Shown piece after piece: positions 9,995 to 21,100 of a stretch of 64,000 nt of DNA. Each line of letters opens with the position of its first letter. Within the stretch, counting starts at the first letter, position 1. The notes beneath the pieces are model-generated. The model had not been told where the DNA came from. It did not search any database and saw nothing but the letters and a program-made list of their open reading frames with translations. The stretch comes from Pyrrhosoma nymphula (taxonomy: Eukaryota > Arthropoda > Insecta > Odonata > Coenagrionidae), in contig OY754337.1 in NCBI GenBank assembly GCA_963573305.1, positions 79,993,094-80,057,093 of the forward strand, in the 5' to 3' direction. The translations under genes and the position numbers were made by a program.

Positions 9995-10590
9995 AAAATT
10001 GACAGAGAGGCAGAATTTTTTAATGGACAGCGGCAGCGAATTCCAAAGGTTTGAATCATAGTTAAGAATAGATTGAAGGAAAATATTTGTCCGGGTTATG
10101 AGGTCAGAGGGGTCAATCCTAGAGGGTCTAAAGACAGAGACTGGGTCTGAGATTGGGAAGAGAGATCTGGGTTCAAACATGGAATATAAGAAGACTGGGT
10201 TTTTATTGTAAAAAAACGTTATGGAGAAAAGAGGTCTTAAGCCATGACAAGTTGTGAAGGTTGTGGGAGATACGCTCATCTTTACGAAGGTGAAGGACAA
10301 ATCGTAAACAGGAATCTAAGAGCCGCTGAGGCTTATTTTATTATTCAGAGGGTAGGTCATCATAGACTAAGGCGCAATGATCAATGGCAGGGAATATGAG
10401 AATTGAAACAAGTATTTTGCGAGTCAGCATTGGGAGAAGAGTTTTGTGCAATTTTAATGAATGTACATTTTTGTTGAGCTTATTTGAAAATTCGAGTACA
10501 ATGTGTTCAGGAGTAAACGTCACACTTCCACAATATTTCAGGTTTCCTGACGGGAATGTCAAAGTCAAATAAACATAAAATCCAAATATT
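9995..10590 (-). pseudogene. LINE reverse transcriptase C-terminal region, frameshifted
   Basis: On the minus strand, 10568-10341 encodes LPMLTRKILVSILIFPAIDH then CALVYDDLP, matching the 'P+xxRxxLVxSLxxPxxDYCxxVYxDL' block after the RT core of Jockey-like LINEs. Continuing in another frame, the DNA after a stop gives LRFVLHLRKDERIS, the 'QNxCVRFxxxLRKxEHI' block, and 10300-9992 gives TRTNIFLQSILNYDSNLWNS plus LPLSIK, the closing 'LWNSLPxxI+' block. The order is right but needs at least one frameshift and several stops, so it is a dead copy. It differs in sequence from the LINE at 1131. Confidence 0.8.
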
Positions 10591-10777
10591 CTCTCTCATT
10601 TCACCGTGGATTACCAATACCAGTTTGAAAAGGCGTCTCGCATCTCCAAGTTTCCTCAGCCAGCTGGTCACGTGCATGGGCGTATAAATCTTAAAATTTC
10701 ATTTAATTTTACCACTCATGCCTTGGACTTATCATTCAGAATTCTAGTGCCATTTCGCTTGGTTTTACCCACCTCTA

Positions 10778-10835
10778 CATGCCACTCTCCAAGCCGCAAG
10801 GGTATATGGCATGGGGTGTTAGTACAGCAGTCATT
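10778..10835 (-). mobile_element. Short LINE-tail relic, minus strand
   Basis: The reverse complement contains CACCCCATGCCATATACCCT followed by TGCGGCTTGGAG, resembling the tails at 35774 and 26580. Divergent. Confidence 0.4.
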
Positions 10836-11756
10836 AAGAAGGGTTATAACTGGTTAAATCTTTCCGAATAGAATCTGATGGATGAAAAGCTCTCGTATTT
10901 TCCGCCGGGTAAGGTTCTCAAGTGCATTCAAACATTGACTTAATTAGTTATAGAAACTGAATAAGGAGACATGTTTGGATGGTAATTGACGACCTCGTGG
11001 TTGACATAAGTACCGGAGAATGGATGTTCTTTGCGTCATTTTTGGAGATATTTGTCCTAGAACGACATAATAAATGCAATAGCCACCGTTTTGGAATGAA
11101 ATGTATTCTTTGTAATATTTAAATGCTATATTCATGATTAAAAGCTAATTTTTATCCAAATATCTCAATATATTTTTAATTGAAATTATGTTGAGAAACA
11201 TCCTCTGCGGAAGATAACTTACGATAAGTGATAAGTTTTCATTTCTAGTGATTTTCTATTACGACCGCAGTGAATATTTTTCAATTATGTTCTCCTTAAG
11301 TCTTTGCTTGATGGAACTGATAGTTTGATATTAATTTGCTTGATGCCGGCTTACCGGCTTCAATGCTATTCGATACGGCTCCATAATCCCTTTTGACTAA
11401 GGCAGTTTGAACGAGATATCGCTATTCATAGAATTTCATGAATTAGATTTCGTCATAAGCAGAAATATCTCATCTTTCTCATGATATTAAAATATTTGCC
11501 ATTTCATTCTTTTTCGGGATTGGTCGTGAAACAAAAGCCGATATGGTAAGGATGCGCGCATCACGGAGACATTATTATAAACATTAGGAATTTTCTACGC
11601 ACAGATCGCGTCAGAGATGTAGTGGTGTATGCTACTATGTTTTATTACTATTTAATAAAATATATTTCGATGTAACCGTGATATTTTTTCATACAATCGC
11701 AAGAAGAGCTTTCGGTAGTGAAGGAGTTTTCAGCTTGCGGTGTGAAAAAGGAACAA
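10836..11756. other. No gene recognised
   Basis: A+T-rich, without open frames of interest or repeats I could pair. Confidence 0.5.
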
Positions 11757-12302
11757 CTCACATAGCCCAAAATATTGACTAGATATCTACAGCATGTCTT
11801 CAATGTCTTTCATGTCTTAAATATTTACAAGATGTCTAAGAAATATCTTAAACGTTACCCAGAACTGAACATTGTTTTTTGTACTTAGAAATTCCATGAT
11901 TTGTAGTATTCAAGATTATATATTTTCCATGATAATTATTTTTTTCATAGAGAAAACTTAATTGGTTATGACTTGCAATATTGCAGGGTTGAAACTTATT
12001 GGGGCGAATTAAACCGGATAGTTTTCTTTAAAGGTGAACATTTTTGCAAATTGACGAAACCACAGTTTCTTTATGGATACCTACACGATTAATCAGTTAT
12101 GTCTCGTGATTAAGTTACACACTGTAGATATTAAGTAATGTCTTGAAGATATCTTTTGAAGGCATTTAGTAGACATAGGAGAAGCCGACAATTATATATC
12201 TACAAAATATCTAGAATATGTGTACAAGTTACTACAAGATATTTCCCTGCTATTAGTTGAAGATATTGCTGATATTTGTTAATATTTTTTGTTCTATGTG
12301 AG
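11757..12302. mobile_element. Non-autonomous TIR element, ~546 bp
   Basis: The left end CTCACATAGCCCAAAATATT and the right end, read in reverse complement as CTCACATAGAACAAAAAATA, form inverted repeats that fade after about 40 bp. The interior is rich in AGATAT/ATATCT motifs (for example TAGATATCT, AAGATATCTT, AAAATATCT) on both strands, a subterminal-repeat layout. No coding potential and no clear target duplication. Confidence 0.6.
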
Positions 12303-13080
12303 AAGTTGAATCCTCAAATATGTTCTTAGCCGCAAGTACTGATGAATTTAGTTCCTTTACGTGAAAATGAGTTGATTAAAATAAGGAAATAAAGTTGACT
12401 AATGAGAAATTTAGTCATTCAAAAAAATAAGCTAAGTTTTTGCGTCATCAACTTGAATGTAGTGTGAGGGTACTTTATGATCCTTAAAACTGCTACATTT
12501 TAAAATACAGTTCAATTGTGGTCTCTTTTTATGTCCAGGGAGAAATCTCACTTTAACTGCCTTAATCCACGGGGAAAGGACCCCTCCCTCTGCTTCCCTG
12601 CTCTCCCTTACCACCCCTCAAACCTCCTCCTTCCCTACGTCTCCCCTCCGCCCCCTCCTCACCTTACCAACGCACGCGATAAAGACCCGTGACCCCCTTT
12701 TTTTCTCTCCACCTTCACTCCTCCCGCCCCCCCTCCCCACGCATAATCAGCCCCCCCCCCCGCGCCCCTCCCTCGTTACTCGCACGCACGCCGTACTCAC
12801 GCACCCCTTGTTAACGCCCGCACAAACAAAACAGCGTTTCCGTCGCCTACGCCCTTCATTGCCCCAGTCAGTGGAATCGTCGCCGACGCCTCCATCCTCA
12901 CCGCACTACGCTACGCTACAGTTCTGAGTTCCAAGAGGTACGAAACGGTATTATGACGAACAATTTTAAAGGGAAAAAACCTTTTTTACGATAAAAACGT
13001 TTTTTTTTATCTTTTAAATTTCAAATTTTCTTTTCATCTGTAGATATTATATTATACATATTATATATATTAAATTATTA
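12303..13080. other. C-rich block, possible promoter; no coding gene recognised
   Basis: From 12560 to about 12930 the plus strand is strongly C-rich, then turns CpG-rich (GTCGCCGACGCC near 12890). At 12868 the sequence CCAGTCAGTGG contains an arthropod initiator-like TCAGT, and 60 bases later AAGAG is followed by GTACGA, a weak donor. This could be the 5' end of an unseen transcript, but no protein supports it. Confidence 0.3.
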
Positions 13081-13295
13081 TATATTATATTATATTATAT
13101 TATATTATATTATATTATATTATATTATATTATATTATATTATATTATATTATATTATATTATATTATATTATATTATATTATATTATATTATATTATAT
13201 TATATTATATTATATTATATTATATTATATTATATTATATTATATTATATTATATTATATTATATTATATTATATTATATTATATTATATTATAT
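13081..13295. repeat. Perfect (TATAT)n microsatellite, 43 copies
   Basis: The pentamer TATAT repeats without interruption for 215 bases. A+T-rich imperfect sequence continues on both sides. Confidence 0.97.
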
Positions 13296-13947
13296 TTTTT
13301 TATTATATGGATCATCTGTAATATACATTATATTTTAATACATATTTAATATATGTAACATATAATGCCTATATATTATTAAATAATATTGAATTGTCAT
13401 CCAGTTCTGAGTTATGCTTCAAGTTTCAAGTCTCTAGCTCATCGGGAAGTTAGTTCAAAATCGATTGCAAAATTTTCACCGAACAGACAGAAAAGAATTC
13501 AACCTAATATAAACGTTTTAAAATACTGGTAGAATCGGTCGGTAGACCGGTTTTTAAGATGTTCAATTTGCTACGGAAGTATTATTCATGTCTGTTTCCC
13601 TCGCTTAATTATTACGTAAGGGGAGACCTTTAATCAAATCGTATTATATTTTTCTGATATGCTACTACATACTAGGTTCTAAAAGGCGCCCGTAGCGCCC
13701 ACGTGTTCAAGGAAGATATTGAAATGTAATGACACTTTATATCATGAGTTTATTATTGACAATAATAAAATACATTATTTCCGTTTATTTGTCACATTGC
13801 GTGTGAATTGACGATTATCGTTGAGCAGTGGTCTTTTCTGAGGGTTGGGCTATTCGATAAACACTTTCACTTGGCGGGAAATTCTAGAGCGAGAGAGAGA
13901 GAACAACGTTAAGATGTCCGTGTGAGAACACTGCTGTTTTGGAGTTG
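13296..13947. other. No gene recognised
   Basis: 13400-13530 contains CTCATCGGGAAGTTAG and GAACAGACAGAAAAGAATTC, wording seen in many insect dispersed repeats, but ends could not be set. 13681-13735 (GGCGCCCGTAGCGCCC) resembles 42898-42920. Confidence 0.4.
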
Positions 13948-14176
13948 AAGTCCAGCGAGGTCAAACGACGACGGAGGACCCTGCGACTTGTTGATTGTGA
14001 TCGCATGTGTAATGTGCCAGAATCACTGGAAATTGTCGTCGTCGCAAGATAAAAGGGAGCGTTGTCACAGTCGAAGACAAATAAGCAGTTGAATAACGGT
14101 ATTTTAAAATTTTAGTGACTTTGAATCCATATTACAGCGTTCCTGAGTCAGTGCGTGAGTGACATGGGGTTTTCTT
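13948..14176 (+). mobile_element. SINE family B, copy lacking its tRNA head
   Basis: It shares CCTGCGACTTGTTGATTGTG, AATCACTGGAAATTGTCGTC, GGGAGCGTTGTC and GCGTTCCTGAGTCAGTG in the same order with the fuller copy at 42186-42608. It has a single TTTTAAAATTTTAGTGACT unit where the other copy has three. Confidence 0.8.
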
Positions 14177-15245
14177 TTGTAGATAATAAGGCTTTTCTTA
14201 CGGACTTTTCTTTTCTTAGATATATGGTATAAGATATATCCCGGGAGATTTCTTTTGTTTTTCTACCTACTCAAATACTCGAGCTGGCGGGAGCTTAGTG
14301 AACCAGTCAAAAGAGTGCCCAAAAATACATTTTAGCTTTTCCTTTTTTTTATTTTTACTCAGTAATAGCCACAAAATTTGGTTGGTGACAAGGAAATTCG
14401 TGTGAACACCTAAACAGTGCTGTATTTCGAGATCCTAGTGTCGGCTTTGAATGCTGCTTGCTCAGGTGATCGTCGAGAAATCCGATTACGCGTACTTTCG
14501 ATATTATCGGCTACAGTAGATTAAATATCACTACCACAATAATTCTTCTCTTGATTTGATGAGTGTATAATTCCACACGCTCGTCCGGTAGTTATGGCGA
14601 GAATTCGCTATCCCTAAAACTCAATGAATTTGGAATCAACAATAAAAAAAATATCTCAAATTTCTTTTGGCTAACACTAAAACGCTAGACACTTAGTACT
14701 ACTTTTCAAGATTCCCTTTCTTATGGAAGACGTTCTTCATAGTATACCTATTTCACGTGTATACGCTCCAAGATTTTTCAAGAAAATTAATAATGTTTGA
14801 TGCACAGATCGCGTTTCAAATGTAACCGTGAATATTTCGTATTCATTTAATTTAAAAATAAATTCAATACTCATCGTATTACGTTTCATAAAGTTAAAAA
14901 AACAGATTGAATGGCGTTTTCAGCGCATGGCGTCAAACATATTACCTAAAGCCCAAAAAAATGTATATGTACTTATTTATTAACACGCAATATCAGTCAA
15001 TGAACAATATTATTGTATAGTATTACAATATTTATTTCGCATTTCAGCTGCTAATATTTTAAATAAAGTTCGATTTTCTTTCGATTATGACCAAAGAAAA
15101 GCATCTCTCGTACTATCTTATGTTATTGCAACTGTTTTGGATTAATCAAATTCAATTTACTCAAAAAGATGTTACGTCGGTTGTTTAATAAATCGCCATC
15201 AAATAAAAGATTTTGGTACACTCTGAGCCTCAACATCATTGAAAG
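14177..15245. other. No gene recognised
   Basis: A+T-rich; no open frame, repeat pair or RNA seen. Confidence 0.5.
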
Positions 15246-15425
15246 CAACGTCAAAGTTAATGTTTAACTTCATCAATCAATAATGAAGTTCATTGTGATC
15301 CAGTGGATGGTTAAAATGGTCCATATGCTCTACATGATCGAAAGTTACATCTACGTTAATGTTATACTTCATCAATGGGCAATTATGTTTATTATGGTCC
15401 AGAGGTGTGAATAATTTTTGGTCTC
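15246..15425. repeat. Diverged two-copy tandem repeat, period ~97 bp
   Basis: GTTAATGTTTAACTTCATCA at 15256 recurs as GTTAATGTTATACTTCATCA near 15353, each followed by a TGATCCAG/TGGTCCAG block about 40 bases on. Confidence 0.6.
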
Positions 15426-16477
15426 TCCAAAATGTTTGTGAGCATCGGAAGTTAGCTCTTGTCAAAGAAAACGTATGGTATGCTTGCCTTTAGAGAAAGA
15501 AATACTTTTGATATGGAGGAAATACGAGGGCATTGTGAATGTTTTTCCTGATACTAAAACTACTTGAGTTATAGAGGTTTTTGTTGCTACGTCGGTGGAT
15601 GTCCTTATAAGAGAATACAGGTGAACATGGAGGCAAATAAAAAACTATCCCGTTTAACAATGGAGATAGAACGAACTGAATCAGTGAAAAGAGGGAATAG
15701 GACTAAAATGACGTAGGAGAACTTATTATAAGGAGGGAGGGTTATCTAGAGAATTTCAAATATTGCATGATGAGACGGTACATGAAAACGCAAGTTTATC
15801 GCTGTTATCCGAGAGGAATACAGGTGCACGAAAAGAAGACTAAAAATTGACAAAAGTATAATGCCCAAGTGAAATGCTTCAAGAAAATGCAATTGTTATT
15901 AATTTGCAGAAAGGGGATAGAGGATCATTGGGGTCAGATAATCGGAGATCAGAGGAGGGAATATAGTGAGAAAAGAAATTCATTGCTTCCACTATCCCTA
16001 ATTCGGGGATGCTGCTCTGAATTTTCCGTCTGACCACCACTGACCAAGGAGTCTTTCGATTTTCGATGGGTGGAGTTAAAAAGAGTCTCTCTAAGTCCAA
16101 GCGTGTCGTCCACTCAAATCAAAGAGGAATAATTTCATCTCTCTATAATTATATCTCACAATAACTTCTTCTTGAAAACAAGACATCCAAACAATTGCAT
16201 AACTTAAAGTAGAAGTGGAACATGGCTAAAGAGGACGCGTTTTGATATGAACTATGAGCTCTCCCTGCTTCTATCGCAGTGTCTAATTTCATAGTTTCCC
16301 GAATTTTATGCAACCGCTGTAGATATAGGGCAAGATGGGTGAAAGCCACTTCTGCGATGATTGAAACAAGGAAATTTCAATGCATTTTATAGAAAAACTT
16401 TGGGATTTATTAGCCTGCTTACTAAATACCGACACTCGCAACTAATTGGAATTAAGGAATTTGAAGTAAGTGCTATA
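15426..16477. other. No gene recognised
   Basis: Open frames at 15879-16100 and 16149-16349 (minus) have no known motif. Confidence 0.45.
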
Positions 16478-17107
16478 TATATCTGGCAACTCCCCTGCGT
16501 CAGTGTAACTGTGGTAACTAATTTTTAAATGTAAATGACGTGATAATTTGAGAAAATGCCATTCAATCACGATAACTGTTTTATGGCATTAATTAATTGA
16601 AACTATTGCCAAATAGGATGAATATAAAATCAATATTACTGAACCACTCGAAACCAAGCTATAAGTAAATATGGAAATAAGACCACAGGACATAATTCAA
16701 CACGCCGCACTCACCATGCACATTTCAGGATCACATACAACACATCAAAATTTGGAAGTTCATGGCCGGTAATGCAAGCCAAAATAAAATCTATGAAAAT
16801 ATATCAAAATTGTCATTTGGTTTTTGTTCAAACTAAACATCACCACGAATATTCCTAGAATGTAGAATGAACATTGTTGTTAGGCAATTGAAATATACAT
16901 GGTTTAAAGATGCTCTTTAAATGTTCAACCCCGGAGAATATTTGAATAATACTTTGTACACTGGAAACGAACGATCTATGAACAGTCTCAAATGAATAGT
17001 TCACAATGGAACATACAATGAACGTTATGTCGTTGTATGCTCAGGATAATTCAGTCGTGGATTATTTTTTAATTAGTTTATGAATGTCTTCTGCATGGTT
17101 TATCCCC
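16478..17107. repeat. Dispersed ~630-bp repeat, copy 1
   Basis: It aligns nearly end to end and in the same direction with 25437-26068: shared blocks include GATGAATATA, ATTTCAGGATCACATA, AACATCACCACGAATATTCC, GGAAACGAACGATCTATGAA and TCGTTGTATGCTCAGGATAA. It has no long ORF and no obvious terminal repeats. Confidence 0.85.
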
Positions 17108-18084
17108 AATGGTAAACACTTGTTAGGAATAACACTAATCGGTTTTCTGTATGATATTGAGGATGAATAAAAGGTTTAACTCAAGACATTTCCACAATAA
17201 AATCAGTCAGTTTCACTATTTCTTCTTTAGAGTTTTCACGCAAATCGCTCGTGGCATAGTCAATGTATTGTCTGCAAAAACTGTGTTTCTTTGTGTTCTG
17301 TTAGTGTTACCTGCACCAATTAACTTCGTTGCTGTGAACTCTTGTTTGTTGGAAGTTTCATTACCATCGTTTGCCTTTTTCTTTATTATTGAAGTTTATA
17401 TGGCTTCTCTGGCTACTCTCTAAGTTCGAAATTACACTTGTGTGTATCGCAATATTGGTATTTTATATGTATTGTGATAACAGCGCGGTAGCAGAATATA
17501 TGATCCTTTGCTGACCTGGTTAGTCCGATAAATATATCCACATATCAGCCAGTGACGTAGATGCCGTCTTATGTAAAGCTATTACTTCCTCCTCCGTCAA
17601 AATGAAGATTAGTCTCAGCATCGATTCAAAAGTGCCCCTTTATTAATTTACCTTTTCTGGCACACCTATAAGTATTAGCGACTCAGTGAAACTTTCCTTA
17701 TCGACGATATGGGTACGTAATTGGTTTAGGAACTAAATATGTTATTGCCCTAATATTGAGTTGTCTAACAATTCTTGTTTGATAATTTGCTACCTTAAAT
17801 TGGAAAATATATTTTGTTTAAAAGAATTGTCTCATTTCTTCTATTATTACTACAACTTTTACGCACTTGTGAGACTAAAAATGGCTGAACATGGCAAATC
17901 AGTTGTAAAAGTTAACAAAAAATTTGTGATACCTTCTAGGATTTGTGCATCTCAGCTAATAATTATTTTGTATTGAGCTTACGCGCAGTTATTCTTAGCC
18001 GTCCTTGCATTTCCTGAAGTATACATTTCATGCATACTTATTTGAAAGTAGTTATTATCGTTGCCATATATTTTTTATGATGTC
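17108..18084. other. No gene recognised
   Basis: Frames at 17151-17423 and 17761-17976 are hydrophobic, A+T-driven and without motifs. Confidence 0.45.
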
Positions 18085-18170
18085 GTGGAACCCGCTGACA
18101 AGTCCTTGAGACTTAGCGGGGCCTAAAGTGTTTTGTAAATGGCATTAATATGTATTAAAATGTAAGTCGA
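18085..18170 (+). mobile_element. Probable LINE 3' UTR hairpin
   Basis: CCCGCT (18091) pairs with AGCGGG (18115), with AAGTC pairing to GACTT inside. The hairpin is followed by CCTAAAGTGTTTTGTAAATG. A short GC hairpin then a T/A-rich tail resembles 3' ends of several insect LINEs; no RT relic lies upstream. Confidence 0.35.
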
Positions 18171-21100
18171 TCAATTAATTAAAAAAAAATTTAACTTAAA
18201 AAAAAATATGTCAGTGCCGCTTTGTTTTTTTTAAATAGTTATCAACAGAAAGCATTGGTGGAGTAGAATGTTATCTTGCCTTATCCTTCTTTACTTTCAA
18301 ATCATACTCCTCCTGAGAGATAATCGCTTAGATATTAAGTTAAAACAGTTGTAATACTTTTTAGTACTCATGGTCAAGGATGGAAACGCCAAATGGAAAT
18401 CAGGAGTGTGAAAATTGCCGGTTGCACTTACTCATGCCTCCCCAACCACCGCTTTGTCCATTCAGCGCTTTCCAGCGATTGTGGTTGCCTAGACGACTAA
18501 CTCTAATCGCTAACTTTCATAAATGTGATTTCTTGTCGTCCAGCGTGTTATCTGTGGAGGGCGCTAAACTTATCTCGTGCACCATACGTATTCGCTCTGA
18601 CTCGCGGTAATTGAGGGAAAACTCCTGCTTTCCCCAGCCATATGTCAAAATACTCTGCTATTTTTGTAACTTCATACGGAAAGATTAGCATCATAGTTTG
18701 TGGATATATTATAAAAATGTTAAATTATCAAAGCTATCTTTATGCTGTTGCACATTTTAGCACGCAATGGTGGGGTTTTTGATTCGTGACGTGAATCGGC
18801 AAGTAATTAGTAATTGGTTTGTTCTAAGCCTGTCATTTTAAATTAGTTATTTGATTTGGAAGAAGAGGAAATGAAAAACAATTGGTGTGCTTAAGACCAA
18901 GGGTCTGACGGAATTGCGATATATCGTATGGATTACTACTAGCGCCAATTGTTTCAGGCACAAATGGAAAAGTATGTATGCGTGAAAAAGATAGATCGTA
19001 TGCTTTTGCCATAAATCTTTTATTTTTTGTGAAAAAATGCAGTAGTTATTCCTTTTGTTGGAAGACGTTTATCAGCGTACATTTAAAATACGCCTAGGAC
19101 CACACGAGACATCGCCATCGCAACCGTAAGTAAACAACGAAGATGGCCGAGAAAGTAGGTACACTACGAATACGCCAATAGAAGGACTGGACGGCATTAT
19201 TGCGCTGCAATCTGAATCCAGAATTTTTCAGGATGCAGAATTGATTATACAATTACCTTTTTAAGTTTCACCTGAGAAATAAATAGGTGATTTCCCACTT
19301 AAATCTACCAAATATTCAATTAAAGAGTATACCTGTCGTGCTGTTGCGCTGATAGTTAGCGCCTGACCGCTAGAGTGCTCTGGGTGAAATGTATAACCAT
19401 TGGAGTAATGTGAGCGTACCTTGCTTAAGACCACACGGGAGAAGTCTAAACTTCTATGGCGATATTCTGATAAATACAATAAATAAAAAATATTATGGAA
19501 AGTATTTTGCGTATAAAATAAATACATACAGCATCAGCACTACGCGCTCTTCTGCGCTCATGCTATAGCTAATACACATATTTGCGTACCTACTATTACC
19601 ATATCTAGCCGAGCGTGACGTGATAAAAAGAGCGTGACGCCCAGAATCCGATGTACCGCCTGCAGAATTTTCTGTGCGTGGTACGCCTACAGAAGTTTAC
19701 ACTTCAAAAACTTTCACCTTGGTTAACTTGGTTGAGAATTCGGGCACGGAAATTAATTACATTCTTCATATTCTACCATTTCTTTCTTGCTTGAAGTCCA
19801 CAGTAAAGCGCCCCACACTATTAAATGCTCGTGCAGCGATGTGTTACGATTGAAATAGTGATTTCCAGTCGATCTGTATGGTCAAGCACTAATGGATTTG
19901 CCTCTAATTAGAATCGTATGCGATCGTTTGTAGTATCATTGTTCCCATCTGCCAGTTACAAGCAGTAAATGTTAAATGGCTTCAGATGTAGAAGCACGTT
20001 GTTTTAAATAACATCTACTGCTGAAATTACTCCTTCTACCACTAGAGCCGCTGGAAACTCGAAGGCTACAATATCTTTTTAGATTATTTGGAAAATTCAG
20101 ATTCAGGTAAATTAAAGGATGATATGGAGGGTAATATTTGAATCCCGAACTTCTAAAACTGATGGAAGCCGAAAAATTATTAAAATACACAGTAAAACTA
20201 ATAGGTACAAATATTCTTATTTCCAGGAATTATTAGTGACTGCAACAATAAGCAAGTTGAGTCGCTAGCACACGTTTCACTTTCCTAGACTTCCTCCTAT
20301 TTCTGTTTTCTATTTCCTTCCGTTTTTATGACTGAAACAAGGCTAACATTGTAATTTTCAATAAGGTATTGTTTCAACACGCCCAGTTTCCATACGCGAC
20401 CAATTCAGGTAATGCAACGTTATCATTGCTTCAACTTGACAATGTATTTTCACTAAGTTACGCCTGAAAATGTCGAGTTCGTCCATTTTTATGGATGATG
20501 CCCTCTGTCGCAGGTCACAGCATTGGCTGTGTGTAGTTGTCGATCGAATAAATGCTATACCTCTGTACTAAGAACCATTCCATTTGTAAAAATATAAAAT
20601 TTTCCAAAAGGTAGATTTAAAGTCAATGGCGGAGTAACAGCATGAAAATTGGAGCACGTGTTTTGAATATAATTATGCATTTGATTAGCAGTATGCCAGC
20701 ACTCGGTTTTGATGAATTCTGAGGATATTCAACTTCCTCTTCACCTATTTCCACCCTTTACATTACTGAGCACCCGCATATGAGTCACTGAGACGATCCC
20801 TCACCGCGGAATGAATTGAATATGCGTCCGAAAATTAATTACTTTGATGTGATTTGCTTTAAAGTATTGTATCAGGGTGTGCTGGGAGACTGTCCATGGA
20901 GTAGAGATGGTGAAAGCAAAATTACTGAAAACAGAAAATAAACGCCAACTCAATATTTCGCGCGATGATTCCGAGTTGAAACAAATTTTTCCAGTGGACG
21001 TCTTGAGTGCTCTAGACACTGCCCTGGATTATCGCTGCATATGATTGTTCCTAAACACAGCGCAGAGTAACGGGTTAAGTGACTGAGGCGCTCAAGCCGA

